Assembly (NCBI RefSeq): GCF_050948215.1
Contig: NC_135153.1
Location: 10,072,058-10,136,057 of the forward strand
Length of the DNA: 64,000 nucleotides
Reading direction: 5' to 3'
From: Halictus rubicundus
Lineage: Eukaryota; Arthropoda; Insecta; Hymenoptera; Halictidae
The notes below the pieces were generated by a model that saw only the letters and a program-made list of their open reading frames with translations, made no database searches and was not told the origin of the DNA. This document shows, piece after piece, positions 1-11,838 of the stretch (positions are counted from its first letter, which is position 1; each line of letters begins with the position of its first letter). The position numbers and the translations under genes are program-made.

Positions 1-724
1 CCGACGCGTTCATAATGCACACTAATTCAATCGTAGCCCTCAGGAATGGGGTTCTAATTGTGCCATGAACTTCGACGGTTGAATTCAACGGATTCGGGCA
101 ATACTTTACGGTTGGCACAGATCTCGACTTTCATCGACCCTTCGGCATAGTCTGGCCGCGGCGTGAGGACGCCCGCGATTAAAGCGGAAATTTACTGGCC
201 GTTAATAATTAGAGAAAATCGCGGGGAAGGGGCAGATGGTCGCGCGGCCGTATTTACGCGGCCCGCCCGTTGTCATAACAATCTAATAGTCGTAACTTCT
301 GCTTTGATCATTCCGCTTTAGAATGCCCGGTGTCCTGTTACCGTAAAAGCAACTGTAAAATGTAGCCGAGAGCTTCTCGCGCGCGGCCCGTCCGCTCGTC
401 CCGAGATTTGTTCGTCGTGTTGATCGCTTTATTAGGTAAATGTTATGGTCGCCGCGGTATCGTAAGTCAGGGCAAATATCTAAGGAGATCGCGGGAAGCT
501 GTTATTTCTCGAGCGTCGCGCCGCCATGCTTCCGCCGGCTAATGCCGAACGTGAAATACGAGGGATCGGCCCCGATCCCCGGCAACAATCGTTCGATCAA
601 ATCAATTGACGTCATTTGCATGGCGGAGGGAATCATCCATGCGGGATTTCCCCTTTTTTAGAGTCAATCGAGATTTAGGCGACCCGCCTTTTGTTAGGTG
701 CTGAGCAATAAGTGGATGCAGGAG
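1..724. other. Unique non-coding DNA, moderately GC-rich
   Basis: No repeat or gene is recognised. Open frames are at most 73 codons and have no splice or domain context. Base composition is mixed with many CpG dinucleotides, unlike the AT-rich tracts that follow. It could be regulatory or intronic sequence, but nothing in it proves that. Confidence 0.5.
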
Positions 725-947
725 CTAGGGTAAGGGACCCAATTACTGCGGGGGTACCGATTACTGTATTAATTATACTTATTTTGAAAGCATAATGAAT
801 ATTAAAAAAGAGATATATAATATTAACTGATTTCAATGGAAAAAATGTAATGTCTCTTTTTTAATATTTATTATGCTTCAAAAAGAAGTATAATTAATAT
901 AAGCACTGTAATTGGTACCCCCACCGTAATTGGATCCCTTACCCTAC
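725..947. mobile_element. Foldback MITE with ~95-bp terminal inverted repeats and TA flanks
   Basis: The left arm begins TAGGGTAAGGGACCCAATTA and the right arm ends with the near complement TGGATCCCTTACCCTA. The complementarity runs through the GGGGGTACC block, the AATTATACTT block and a TATTAAAAAAGAGA block, leaving only a few tens of bases as loop. TA at each outer edge fits a Tc1/mariner-type TA duplication. It has no coding capacity. The superfamily is an inference from the TA flanks. Confidence 0.8.
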
Positions 948-2226
948 TTCTTTCTTGTATAATAACGGAAATAAACTGGTTACCATGCGGCAATATACAG
1001 GGTGAGTCAGTAAAAATTATCATCTGAAATAATTATTTATTGACTTTATCAAAAATGTTCGAAATTAAATTTATTGTAACCGGGGGGCACATTAGAAAAA
1101 CACAGTTCGATTTTTTAAGGCCTCATATTTTCTGAGATGTCAAGGTGACCTTGAGTTGCTCCAATGACACCGTATATTTTGTTTGTTTTGCTACATTGCG
1201 GTCCTCAAGAAGACGAATTCAACGACCTGCAACAAAGATCTAAGAAAGTACCTTCAATTGACCTTGAGCCACAAAACCCTTTGTTATTGGTCGCTGAATT
1301 TGTCCTTTCAAGGATAACAACGAATAATTTGTTTCCTCGCAAGATCATTCTTATATTTTCGGATAAGAATGTTGGAAGTGAATAATAAAACAGTGCTCCA
1401 TATTATGGAGTAATCAAGAAGCAATTTGAGATATAAGCAGAAGATCTATTCGTCACATCTAAAAAGATACGAATGCTTTCTTAATATAATCACTGACATC
1501 CAACCGAACCCATTTGAGTCAGTTCTCGGCGACCTGATGTAGATTTCGCCACATTTTCGATGATTTCAACCTAAAAGGAATCGCAATGACAAATTAATGG
1601 AACCTAACGTGGAATTCGTTTTCCAGGCTTCTGAGTTATTCACTCGGGTCAATGGAACAGTTGAATATGTATGAATGATTAATGCCGATCGTGAAAATAG
1701 TTCCCGCTACCGGCACATCCGGACCCGGTAAAGTTAGCAAAAATTTCGTTACCGGAAAGGTTTAATTAAATCGGCAATCAATTGAAATCGTTATTTATCA
1801 ACAAACAATCGCGGTGGCGATTGCCGATACGAAAACACGTAGTGTTTACACTTTAATTTTCAATTACTTTTTTCACTCCACGAGTAGATTGATCAATGTA
1901 ATATATTACGGTAACCTATTTAAAACCATGTAACCATGTGACACACTTTGTTTCTTTTTAATTGAATCGGCAAAAATGACCGGCGCGATCAATGTTACCG
2001 GATTCGAACTAATCGACGAAATATTCTTCTTTTGTCTTAACGATGTCAAAACTTTAAAGGTCAAATAAAAGTTATGGCATATCCAATGGGCGACGCTTAA
2101 TACAATTAATCAAATAAACGAGCCGAACATTTTTTCGCGACTGCGGTGTCCGCGCTGAAGTGTACGCGTATTTAAATCGATGCACTTTTCGGGACAGCAA
2201 CCCAGAAGAGGTAGGGAGGACGCGGA
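948..2226. other. AT-rich non-coding DNA with an old dispersed repeat
   Basis: No gene is visible. The part at 1121-1210 resembles, on the opposite strand, the part at about 43600-43695 and includes the palindrome TCAAGGTGACCTTGA (1140-1154). TACAGGGTGAGTCAGTAA near 997 looks like a transposon end of the TACAGGGTG type, but no partner end is found. The 73-codon frame at 1164-1385 has no recognisable domain. Confidence 0.5.
1121..1210 (+). repeat. Diverged dispersed repeat, partner near 43600-43695
   Basis: The order TATTTT, GAG, GTGACCTTGAGTT, ACACCGTATATTTT, CTACA is shared with the reverse complement of about 43600-43695, with small gaps. Similarity is moderate, judged by eye. It is probably an old transposon fragment. 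Confidence 0.5.
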
Positions 2227-2310
2227 ACGGGGTATACCCCACGGTAGTGGGGATAACTCCGCGACATTTATCATCCAACTCTTGGCGACATATATCGAGA
2301 AATCACTGTA
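2227..2310 (-). mobile_element. F1 MITE fragment
   Basis: The right part matches the F1 family in reverse: GGTATACCCCACGGTAGTGG, then GGATAACTCCGCGACATTTA, then a terminus ending AAATCACTG followed by TA. The other half is missing, and sequence to the left of about 2227 no longer matches. The terminus reads ATATATCGAGAAATCACTG, mixing the two end types. Confidence 0.75.
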
Positions 2311-5300
2311 ATCGTGAATTAAAAATATTAGAACCCATCTCTTTCTCGGGTCCCGCGATCCTAGCGTTAAATTAGTCGGCACACCCGGTGCAAATACATC
2401 TCCATAAACATCGCAAATTTTCTTTGTTGTCACCGTTGCATTAAATCCCGCATGAAAATGAAAAAGTATGCAATGACGAATATGATCCTCGGAAGGTACG
2501 GACGTCGCCATTTCATTACAGGGTTGTAAAAAAAATTATACTTTTAGAATATTTTGAAGACAGGCTACTTTACCGAAAACTAAAAGAATACGTGTTTCCT
2601 CTTCAACGATCGGTACAGAACTAAAGGCAAAACAAATTCTTTGCAAATAATTGATTACTTATGGGTACCCCTAATACTAGTAGTGTGGCCAATTTGGAAT
2701 AAAAATGTTAGGGGAATATTCTAAAAGTATGGCGCTAGGAGAATACACAATTTTCGAAATATATTTTTCATTTAACGGAAGCTACCCCTCGAGAGAAACC
2801 TCGGTTAATCGAGGCCGAGGTTTCCGCGGGAAACTTACATCGACACTTTGTTTCGATAAACGAGCACTGGCGGATGGAAAATAATAGTTGGGGTTTAAAG
2901 CACCCCCCGACGACGACGGACGCACTACATTGCTCGAGTTTCCCTACCATTTTGATTCCATCGTCAGCTAATAATCTCTTCAGCGTTTCACCCCTGCGAA
3001 GCCAGGTGAAACTGGCTGGTGTGGGGCGCTGTAATTATGAATATAAATCGGCGGGCAACGATGGCGGTGGTGGGTTGGGGGCGGAGAGGGTGGGAGAGGG
3101 TGCTCTCGACGAGGGGATGGAAGGAGGGAACGTGGAACGAGGACGGAGAAAGCTGTGGGGCCCAGAACCAGGGTGGCGCGGCAGGGGATGAAAATGACGC
3201 GATGAATCCGACGTTTGCCGTCTTTTAATTTTAATTAAGGGAAGGTCCGGGCCCCTCGCCTCGCCGCGATGGGGATTCATGGAAAAAACAGTTGCGCCGT
3301 ATCACCGGCGAAGGGTTGACTCAGTGCATTTCTTCTTCTTCTTCGATTTCCGGCGGAGCGACACCCTTCGTGTACCAGCCTCGCGTAATTTTTATTCAAC
3401 CCGGCCGGGGACGCGACAGATTTGACAGACACAAGCGAAGTCTTATGCGATCAGACTCCAGCGAACTCTTACGCGTGCAATTATGGGTGGTATGAACTGT
3501 GGAATGTATGGGTTTGTTGCGAATGCTATTGCCTAAATTGCGATTGTTTCAATAATGCGCTTACCCCTTGCCTTGACACTTACAATTTTCTAATAGTCTT
3601 TTTAAAACCATAGATTAACTGCTAAAAATTTCTTAATAAATTGTCCAGGAGCTACGGTAATTTCAATCATAATTCCACAGACTTTTAGACCTAGTATGAT
3701 GTAACAATTTCTTCTGAAATTATTATTTACGCTTCCGATAGGTAGCGTTAAAATAACGTCTCAGGGACATCGTGGCTTTCTGACCCTTTCCAATGATAAT
3801 TTCTAATTTTTTATCATAAATTGTTTAGTAGCAACCTAACCATCTAACATTCTTCACTTTCTGCTTTCCCCACAGCGTGGTTTAATACGATGCAAGGGAA
3901 TTTATTAATTAAGAGAGTTTATTAATTATAAATTGTAATTACGTAGTTTCACAAAGTAGAAATTTGTTATAAAAATCTACGGCGTAGAATGAACAAGTGA
4001 AAATTTCAGCTAAATTAAAATGAACAAATAAATTCAAACTAAAGTTAATGTCGGCGAAATAAGTGAATAATTCTTGGTTCTGAAAGCAGCTTAACGAAAC
4101 GGATATTTTTATTGTCGACGAAGTGCGTGCAGTCATCTATTATTATTTTCCATAGTCGCCGAGCATTTGCAAACATTCATCGCAACGGGAAATCAATTTA
4201 CGTATTGCGGTTGTAAATGGTTTCCTTCCGATTTCCCGACACGAACATTTTAAGGTTGTTTCCGTCGCGGTGCTCATCAATAACCTCCTTCCGCCAGTTT
4301 TCGAATGCTCTGCACCATATAATGACTTACCAACGACTCGGGATATTGTGTTTATACGCAGATATCAATGTATCGTGAATTGTTTGCTGGATACAATTTT
4401 TCGATAATAAGTACTTACCGGGGACACGTGTTTCAAATTTCAATTCTTCCCGTGTGTTTCTCCACGTTTTATGGTTAATATTAAATCGAACCTAAATTAG
4501 GGATCCAAATAGCGTTGCAAATTAATAACAATTAAATTTCTATTTTAGAACGAAAGTTGGAGATGAATAATTTTCTTGCTGACCGATCATTCTAGTTGCA
4601 AGCGTTGAATGTTTATTTCCATCAGGAAATAAAAAATTATTTATAGCATCGGGGACTGTTACAAATTTACAAAAAAGTTATTAGAACATGTTTGAGATTT
4701 GTTGTTTACCGTCTTTCGGGATATTTTTTTTTTTATCAAAACGGTATAAATTTAAACATCTTTAAAACCAGCAAAAATTGAATAGTCCGCAGTACGTAGG
4801 TGTGGTGCTAAATAACGATTCGGTGATAGTTACCGGGTTTATTTTATCCCCCGGTAACAGTGAATTTCTGCCGTTGAAATTTTGCTCGTGCAGGGCAGCA
4901 CAGTGCTCCATGTGCACGTACCGCATATCGACCTGCCCGAGCCAAGGGGTTTGTCATTGCGGAGGGTGCATTTGACCCCCCGGTTGTTCCTTCGCCGGGG
5001 TTGCAATGACCAGCGACGGTCCTAGAAGCTGAACACCGTCCAACACTGCAGCCGCGTTAGCGATAATGCCCGCACCGAGCGAGGCTTAATGTCGGAAAGA
5101 CAGCCAGGAGACATTGTTCGGCTTTGATGCTGGAAATTTATCTGCCAATTCGAGCCGCGGCCGCGATGCTGAATCGGAAAAAAGAACTGGAGCACCGGTC
5201 GATTGAAACCGTCGCCCCGGAGAAAGTGAAACGCGTATTCCCGCCGGGGTTTAGCAACATGGCGACGCGGTAATTCACAATCCTATCAAATTTTCAGGTG

Positions 5301-5379
5301 TGTCAGTGAGCGCGCCGTGTGGCGAATCCCTGACCTGGTCGGCTTCCCGTGGGCGCGGCCATTTTCGATATTTATTATT
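2311..5379. other. Unique non-coding DNA
   Basis: Mostly AT-rich, with a CpG-rich, purine-rich patch at 3040-3280 and another GC-rich patch at 4980-5350. There is a short CTT run at 3331-3345 and a 9-bp hairpin at 4829-4858. Frames such as 2110-2511 (-) overlap a transposon fragment, and 3035-3280 (-) is low-complexity Pro/Ser, so neither is credited as a gene. Confidence 0.5.
4829..4858. repeat. Perfect 9-bp inverted repeat (hairpin)
   Basis: GTTACCGGG at 4829-4837 pairs with CCCGGTAAC at 4850-4858 around a 12-base AT-rich loop. No function is inferred. Confidence 0.6.
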
Positions 5380-6350
5380 TAGATAATAATATTCATATTT
5401 TTATATCCACCTACGTCGGCGTTTGCGTATCACGACTACTACCCCTGACAGAAAATATTTCGTTAAAATAGGGGATGGATTTTGAACGTATTATTTGGGC
5501 GTATATTAAATATGAGAAATTCAAGACTTGAGCTTAACAATAATATTAACATTTTTAATATGAACACAGTGTGTATCACGAGTACTACCCTGGCAGAAAA
5601 TATTTCGTTAAAATAGGGGATGTGATTTTGAATAAATTATTTGGGCGTATATTAAGTATGAAATATTCAAGGCTCAGGCTTAACAATAATATTAACATTT
5701 TTAATATGGACACTGTATGTATCATGAATACTAACCCTGACAGAAAATATTTCATTAAAATAGGGGATGTGATTTTGGACGAATTATTTGGGCGCATATT
5801 AAATATGAGAAATTCAAGACTTGAGCTTAACAATAATATTAACATTTTTAATATGAACACAGTGTGTATCACGAGTACTACCCTGGCAGAAAATATTTCG
5901 TTAAAATAGGGGATGTGATTTTGAATAAATTATTTGGGCGTATATTAAGTATGAAATATTCAAGGCTCAGGCTTAACAATAATATTAATATTTTTAATAT
6001 GGACACTGTATGTATCATGAATACTAACCCTGACAGAAAATATTTCGTTAAAATAGGGGATGTGATTTTGGACGAATTATTTGGGCGTATATTAAATATG
6101 AGAAATTCAAGGCTCGGGATTAACAATCATATTAACATTTTTAATATGAACACAGTATGTACCTTGGGTACTACCACAAAGAATTTGGTTAAAATAGGGT
6201 ATGTGATTTTGAATGAAGTATTTGGAAGTATGTTAAGTATGAGATATTCAAGGCTCAGGCTTAACAATAATATTAACATTTTTAATATGAACACAGTGTG
6301 CGCATCAATACTACAACCCCTGGCAGAAAATATTCGGTTAAAGTCGTGAA
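5380..6350. repeat. Tandem repeat array, ~147-bp monomer in 293-bp dimers
   Basis: The block GAAAATATTTCGTTAAAATA recurs at 5451, 5596, 5743, 5889 and 6036, and in degenerate form at 6181 and 6326, so spacing is 145-147 bp. Units alternate: those at 5596 and 5889 read TTGAATAAATTATTTGGGCG, those at 5743 and 6036 read TTGGACGAATTATTTGGGCG. Dimers 293 bp apart differ at about three positions over the first ~250 bp, while adjacent monomers differ far more. This is a higher-order repeat. Both strands stay open for 82-161 codons, but the frame shifts between dimers because 293 is not a multiple of 3, so coding is unlikely. Confidence 0.92.
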
Positions 6351-7878
6351 TGTAAAAACATATTAATTTTTGTATTAATATTTTCTCCATAAATGACGAG
6401 TTTGATCATCGCATTTGCCTTAATTGGTAATGGAAATATTTCTTCCACATTGGAAATACGAATAATTACAACGAGAGACACTTGATCTGTTTGACCGATC
6501 GAGTTTTAAAGTGTATATATTGATAAAGTCCAGATACTGATATTGTTCCAGGTCTTAAATTATAATACTTTGCCAAGGCTGTAATTGGAAGCGAGCCGAC
6601 GTTTCAATTACTTTTAGAATACCAGCTAAACACGGGAGACACAGAAACGATGTCTAGACGGCAGATCTCTGGTCATTTACGGCAAGACCTGCTCAATGCA
6701 AAATAAAAACTTGGTGAAAATAGACCGGAGGTATTTTTTACCTGGCACGAAGTTGACGCAGTGAGCTCTATTCTGGTCCCGTCAATTAACCCTGGACAAT
6801 GCGACTTTGATATAACATCCACGATCCAACATGTGTCTGAACCTTTAAAGTCGCCTTGAAATAACTCCCCAACAGCTAACTTAATTATTTACGTTCAAAT
6901 TCGATTTCGAAATTCTGCTAGTCTAAGTTTTCGAGTGCTCGGTAATTTTTACTCAGAAAATGTCCGTTCGCTAACGTATCACTGGAGAAAAATGTCCGCG
7001 TATACTTCTAAGAAATTTCGCCAGAATTTTGTGTTCCGACCGGTCGGTAAAAATGCCAAGCGAAATTCAAAAGTTAAGGGTTGCTACGGGAACGAGCGGC
7101 GCAAATATTTCCAAAAGCAACGACAACCCGGAATGTCATCGACAAAGATTTCATGAATGAAAAGAGTAAAACCGAGACGATGGGCGGTTGGGGGGTGGGT
7201 TGGGGGTGGGGGTGTGTGGTTGTTGCGAAAGGTAGATGAGAAACTCAAAAATGCAACGTGCCATCTGCGTGCCGGTGTTCTTGTTCACTGTCCTCGTAAA
7301 ACTCGGAGGGATCATCCGTTATAAATCCGAGAGAGAAGAAGTTTCCGCGCTGATGCCGACGTACTCAATTTCGTTCCACCCCCTCCTACGCGCGAAGGTG
7401 TGTTTAGCGAGGGGTGCGCGTTTCATGCAAAAGATAAGTACTAAATTTCCTCGAAACACCGCCCCCTAACCTCGCATCCGCGGAGTTTCATTCAATTTAC
7501 CAAGTTTGACATCTGCTTTTGTGCCGATGCACCGCGTAGAACGACAGGGTGCAAGATGGCGCTGTACTCTTTCATTAGAACGTGTCACGGAGTCCTTCGG
7601 TTGTTCTTTTGACGGACACGCTTTCCGTTTACCACCGCTCCCTGCCGCCCCGAAAACGGATGCTTCAACACGGCATCATTGCATTTTCTTTCCCCTCTTT
7701 CTTCCACCCTTTAATTTTCTTTTACGTGTTATCCAGTTATTTCGTTTCTTCTTTGATGTTAACTTCTCGAGCTATTTATTTATTTCATTAACTCAATTTA
7801 CGGACAACTCATTTTTAGAAACCTCACGAGATCCTAAGCCGTTCAAAGAAAAATACATTCTTACAGATACGACACAGA
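6351..7878. other. Non-coding DNA with a G-rich tract
   Basis: No gene is recognised. It contains the G-rich tract at 7181-7220, a balanced-composition part (6600-7150) and a pyrimidine-rich stretch at 7660-7760. The longest frame (7506-7886, 126 codons) starts outside any signal and runs into an F1 copy, so it is not credited. Confidence 0.5.
7181..7220 (+). repeat. G-rich tract with quadruplex potential
   Basis: At least five runs of three or more G lie within 40 bases (TTGGGGGGTGGGTTGGGGGT is part of it). This satisfies the usual G-quadruplex pattern on the plus strand. Confidence 0.6.
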
Positions 7879-7880
7879 TA

Positions 7881-8046
7881 CAGTGATTTCTCTATATATG
7901 TCGCCAAGGCCTGGATGATAAACGTCGCGGAATTATCCCCACTACCGCGGATATATCGAGAGGCCTCGGACAGGTATCGGAGAGGTAGTGGACGATACAC
8001 GTCGCTGGCAAGACCCATGTTGTTGACATAAATCGAGAATTCACTT
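7881..8046 (+). mobile_element. F1-A MITE copy with altered centre
   Basis: The left end CAGTGATTTCTCTATATATG is preceded by TA, and the right end reads TCGAGAATTCACTT with TA after it, one base off the family. The centre lacks the GTGTAAACATAACACGG block and instead has ATATATCGAGAGGCCTCGGA and GACAGGTATCGGAGAGGTAG. A related centre is seen in the copy at 57915-58088. Confidence 0.9.
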
Positions 8047-9074
8047 TATGTATAGATTATAGATATTCTTGTACACATTGGAATCAAAATATATTTATAA
8101 TCCGGTGAAAAGGAAATGAATCGTAAATCTTGGTGGACGGTCTGTCCGTTTAAAAAGAGCAAGAACAATTTTGTCTTGTATTTCTACTGTTTCTCCGTCT
8201 CTTGAAGCGGTTTTATCGATATCCTTTGGAAGGAAGAAATCATTTTCTTTTCTGATTATTCAATTCCTCTTTATCCCATTGTTTTGTCGTTCGGTGCTTT
8301 GTGCGGTATATCTGTAATGCCGTTTGCTTACGGTATAACAAACAAAAATATCGGTTCTTTCTTTAAATGTATGTCGATGACAACTCGGAGCCTGAGTGTA
8401 ATTTATGCATAAATTTTTCTACCACTTTAACATTCAGAGAACACGTTCGCGTGTAAGTGCGTCCAGAACGATAGCGTGTCGATAGTTTTCGCGGTATAAT
8501 ACAAGAAAGACTTATGAAATAATGCGATACGAACGATGGATTCCTGTTTTCTCTCTCGCGAACGATTTAATTTTGCAACAATAATTCTCGTGACGGGGCT
8601 TCATATTTCCGTCGAAATTCGACCAATTTCGATGCTGAAAGCCGAGGTTCAATAATATTTCAAATAATTCCACCCTTTGTCGTGTGCCGAAGTACAGAAA
8701 AGTTTATTGCGCTTATACTTTCAGCGATACAAACGGATATATGATTCGCTGTCCGCCATGCTAACGTTTAATCACCATGTCCTGTTCGTTTGAAGCGAAA
8801 CGAAAATCCGTATTTATGTCTAGAGTGATCCCGTGGAAATACAAGCAAGGTGACATCGTTTGGTACTCAATGAAATAAATAAAAAATATTTGGTTAACGT
8901 AAGTTCATCAATTAATCTCAAATAAGGTAAATTTCATTCTGTCCTATCGAATTTGAATGACTTTATTTATCTCGATGGTCATTTCATCTGATTAATTTAT
9001 TCATAATTTCTATCTTCAACTGTGCCATGTTATTAGAACGACAAGGCGAATAACTGTGGGATTTTATGCATTTA
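8047..9074. other. Unique AT-rich non-coding DNA
   Basis: No repeat family or gene is recognised. Open frames are below 60 codons. Confidence 0.5.
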
Positions 9075-9288
9075 TTAACACTACACCTACAATGGTCAAA
9101 ATGATGAGTTTTCTACTTTACAATTATTGAAATTATAAAAACGTTTTCATAGGAAATTACTGAATTGACTTCTTCATTTAACCACATATTATAATGAAAA
9201 TCGTACAAAGATTAACTAAATTCAATCTTCTCCCTTCTATAAGACGTTTCACTTTTATATATTTTTTGCTTGGCATGTTTAGTGTTAA
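9075..9288 (-). mobile_element. TTAA-bounded piggyBac-like MITE (family PB-1)
   Basis: It starts TTAACACTACACCTACAATG and ends GCATGTTTAGTGTTAA, so TTAA lies at both edges with TTAACACTA inverted repeats. Its reverse complement matches 23552-23730 in order: the AACATGCCAAGC end, the TTTGTACGATTTTC block, the GAAAACGTTTT block, then TTTTGAC near the other end. TTAA duplication is the piggyBac hallmark. No transposase is present. Confidence 0.85.
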
Positions 9289-9553
9289 AAATGTAATGAA
9301 CATTCAATCAGATGCTCATACAATTTTTGTTTCTCACATATTATATCTGCAATGATAAAATATTAGCAAATGGTATTAATTTAGAACACGTTTCCAAAGT
9401 ACGTGCAGTGGAGGAAACATTTTTATATTTGTTCATCGTCAATCATGGTCAAATACAATCTACATCCCGAAAAATTACTATTAACATATTCGTTAGCAAC
9501 GTTCATTTCAATTGAACAAAAACAAAATTTTATCACCATCCATTTATTGTCGT
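9289..9553. other. AT-rich spacer
   Basis: Non-coding AT-rich DNA between the TTAA element and the composite F2/hAT-like element. Two overlapping frames in different phases run through it without a recognisable motif. Confidence 0.4.
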
Positions 9554-10027
9554 TACTGCAGTTCTGCATGCAAAGTAAAAATTGTCTGCATCAGTTTCAA
9601 GACACAGACGCCAAGCGAAATATCGGGTCGGGTCGGGAACACGAAATTTGTTCGGGTTCGGGACGGGTATCCGAAAATGTCAAGATCCCCAAAAAAGTCG
9701 GGATTCTCGAAATAATCGAGATTCCCTAAAGGGAAATCGAAATTTTCGGGAAACCAGATTCTTTCGGGAATCTCGAAATTTTCGGGAGCCCGACCCGACC
9801 CGACCCGACCATCGGGTTCTCGCACACCCCTACCAAGCACAAATTTCTTTCTCTCTTTAATGAGTTCACGACATCGATATTCCTGATTTAGCCTACTCGT
9901 TTCAACCGTAAGTTCAGTGGTCACCTCCTCAAAATTACTAAACCAAGAAAAAAATATTTGTTCAGCTCCAGCGACTAGCAACCGATGAAGAAAAACGATT
10001 GTATTTTGCATAAAGACCCGCAGTCTA
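9554..10027. mobile_element. F2 MITE, probable copy interrupted by an insertion
   Basis: The right edge TTGCATAAAGACCCGCAGTCTA is a clear F2 end. The left edge TTACTGCAGTTCTGCATGCA, followed by AAAGTAAAAATTGTCTGCAT, is a diverged F2 end. The segment at 9619-9832 is an unrelated hAT-like insertion, so about 260 bp of F2-like sequence remain, slightly more than other copies. The left end is weak, so the whole-copy reading is tentative. Confidence 0.5.
9611..9840. mobile_element. hAT-like palindromic MITE with 8-bp duplication (truncated left end)
   Basis: The element (about 9619-9832) is built from repeated CGGGTCGGG, CGAAATTTTCGGG and TTCGGGAATC words and their complements. It ends TCGCACACCCCTA. 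It is flanked by CCAAGCGA (9611-9618) and CCAAGCAC (9833-9840), six identical bases out of eight. The right end matches the element at 11847-12052. The left TAGGGGNGTGCGAG end is absent, apparently lost. An 8-bp duplication and TAGGGGTGTGC-type ends are typical of hAT. Confidence 0.75.
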
Positions 10028-10670
10028 CATGTGACATTCATAAAAGTGATTTTCCGTCGCGGCACGGCGCTCCGAAGAAAGCGCGCGTCGCGTCTCGTGG
10101 TGTCGGCGTCGGAAAGCGGTTAATTTCGAACCTGTTCAATTTTTCGTAACCGGTCGACGACGACGACGGCGGCGGCGCGCGGGTGAACGAACCCGCAGAT
10201 TGACCCGGTAACCCACAACGACCCGCGTCCCGGAATAAACACCGTTTAAGCAGCCGGAGCATCGACGAGCGAGCGGAAAGAACAGAGAACGGGTGGACGC
10301 CGACGGTGACACCGACACCGACGCAGACGTTCGACGTCGTTGTCGATATAGATGTCGAAGAACAAACCATCATCCCCCCACCCTCTCCCTCCACGGCGGC
10401 ACCTGTTTTAATCACCCCGAAAACCGAGTGATCCCATTGATGGGCGGCCGAAAGCCGGAGAGAGCAAGATATCCACGCCGATACGCGCCGGTACCCAATA
10501 TCAGTAATTCCTTCGTGGCAGTTTCACCAAGTTTCTCGGGTCACCCTCCGTCCATAAAGCGTTCGTCTCTCGTCTCCGTCGTGTAGAAGGAACGACGGGA
10601 ATAGTGCGCGGGGTCTGGTGTGCACGGGGGTGTACGTTCCCCGACTCTGCAGGGGTGCAAGGGTGATCTG

Positions 10671-10725
10671 GGGGCGGGGAGGAGGAGGAGGTGGAGGAGG
10701 AGGAGGAGGGGAGGTTCGAAGAGAG
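10671..10725 (+). repeat. GGA-rich purine tract
   Basis: Repeated GGAGGAGGAGGTGGAGGAGG-type sequence with several G runs. Quadruplex or triplex formation is possible. Confidence 0.7.
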
Positions 10726-11325
10726 GGTAGTGGAAAGGTTCAACTACGAGAAGGAGGCACAGAGACACGCCGGATGTGCCGGTACGAGAGAACGAGCACG
10801 AGAGAACTGGAAACGGGTAGAGGGACGTGGGTCGGCGAAGGGGTGGTGAATCGGGGGGTGGGAACCGGGGGAGACAGAGGGTGAACAGGCGCATCCCCTT
10901 GTGCCGATCCATACGCACCCCAATATCGCCCCCGGGCCGTGCAATCACGGCATACAGAGAATGGGATGAGATCCAGCCGAACCGGGGGTAGGGGATCCTG
11001 GACGAAAGGGGATGGTGGTGTGTGCGCGTACGTGTGTGGACGTGTGCGTGGGGTCGAAGCGGGAGAGGGGCGAGGGGATGGGGATAACGCTCTGCCGTCC
11101 ACCCCCAACCCACCGTTGCCGCCAATTGTGCGTCGTTGACAGGCCTGCATCGGGGAAAAACTTATTGTTGCGCGCGGAAAACCAAAGAGAACGATTCCAC
11201 CCCCGGGTGGAGGGTGCCCCGAGCGCCAAAGTTACGGATTAAATGCCTGGCGATAGGGGTGAGGATGACTCCGGCGACTTCCTTCCTCGTTCCTTTTCGT
11301 GCCGCGTGATCCTTCGTTTCTCTTT

Positions 11326-11372
11326 GTCTTTCTCTCTCTCTCTCTCTCTCCCTCTCCCTCTCCCTCTCCCTG
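11326..11372 (+). repeat. CT / CCCTCT microsatellite
   Basis: A (CT)n run passes into tandem CCCTCT units and then a TCTCGCTCGCTCT stretch. Confidence 0.75.
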
Positions 11373-11838
11373 TCTCTCGCTCGCTCTGTGCTACGCGAGC
11401 ACTATTTACGTTCGAATTATCGCGATGAAAAGGACGATCCCGCTTTGCGGCCGCCGGTGATTGTGCTCGTGCCGCGGGACGCTGTTTCGGGCACCGGCGC
11501 TGTTATGCCAGCGGAAAGTATTTCGATCGAACGCGTTTAGGGGTTGCGGAGCGGGAATTGCGAGCGGACGCGGCGAACATTCCTTATCGACGAATTTGTG
11601 AAATATTAATTTCGGCAGTCTGTCGGAAAGGGGAACTTACGGATAATCGAGGAAACAAATTCGTTTTGCATTAGGTCGTTCGGAACATTCCGCGGATCTC
11701 TCACAGAAACGCCTGTGTTGCGCTCGTATTCTCTGGCGGCTCTGTTTTTTCAGAAATTAGGTATCCTGGAATAAAGAAGCACCGCGTACACCTCAAATTT
11801 TTAAATTAAAATTGAAATTATAATTAGTACTAAAATGT

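Noticed and set aside
1994..2012. GATTCGAACT resembling a tRNA T-loop on the minus strand
   Set aside because: No acceptor stem, D-arm or anticodon arm can be folded around it.
5571..6349. Frames of 112 and 161 codons over the tandem array, possibly a repeat protein
   Set aside because: The 293-bp dimer is not a multiple of three, so the frame changes between dimers, and the other strand is open too.
5380..6350. Regularly spaced repeats as a CRISPR array
   Set aside because: Units are contiguous ~147-bp monomers without unique spacers, in a eukaryotic context.
9553..10065. 170-codon minus-strand frame
   Set aside because: It runs through the hAT-like palindromic insertion and the F2 end, so it is transposon shadow.
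10541..11125. 194-codon minus-strand frame
   Set aside because: Pro/His/Leu low complexity in a CpG-rich block, with several alternative frames equally open.
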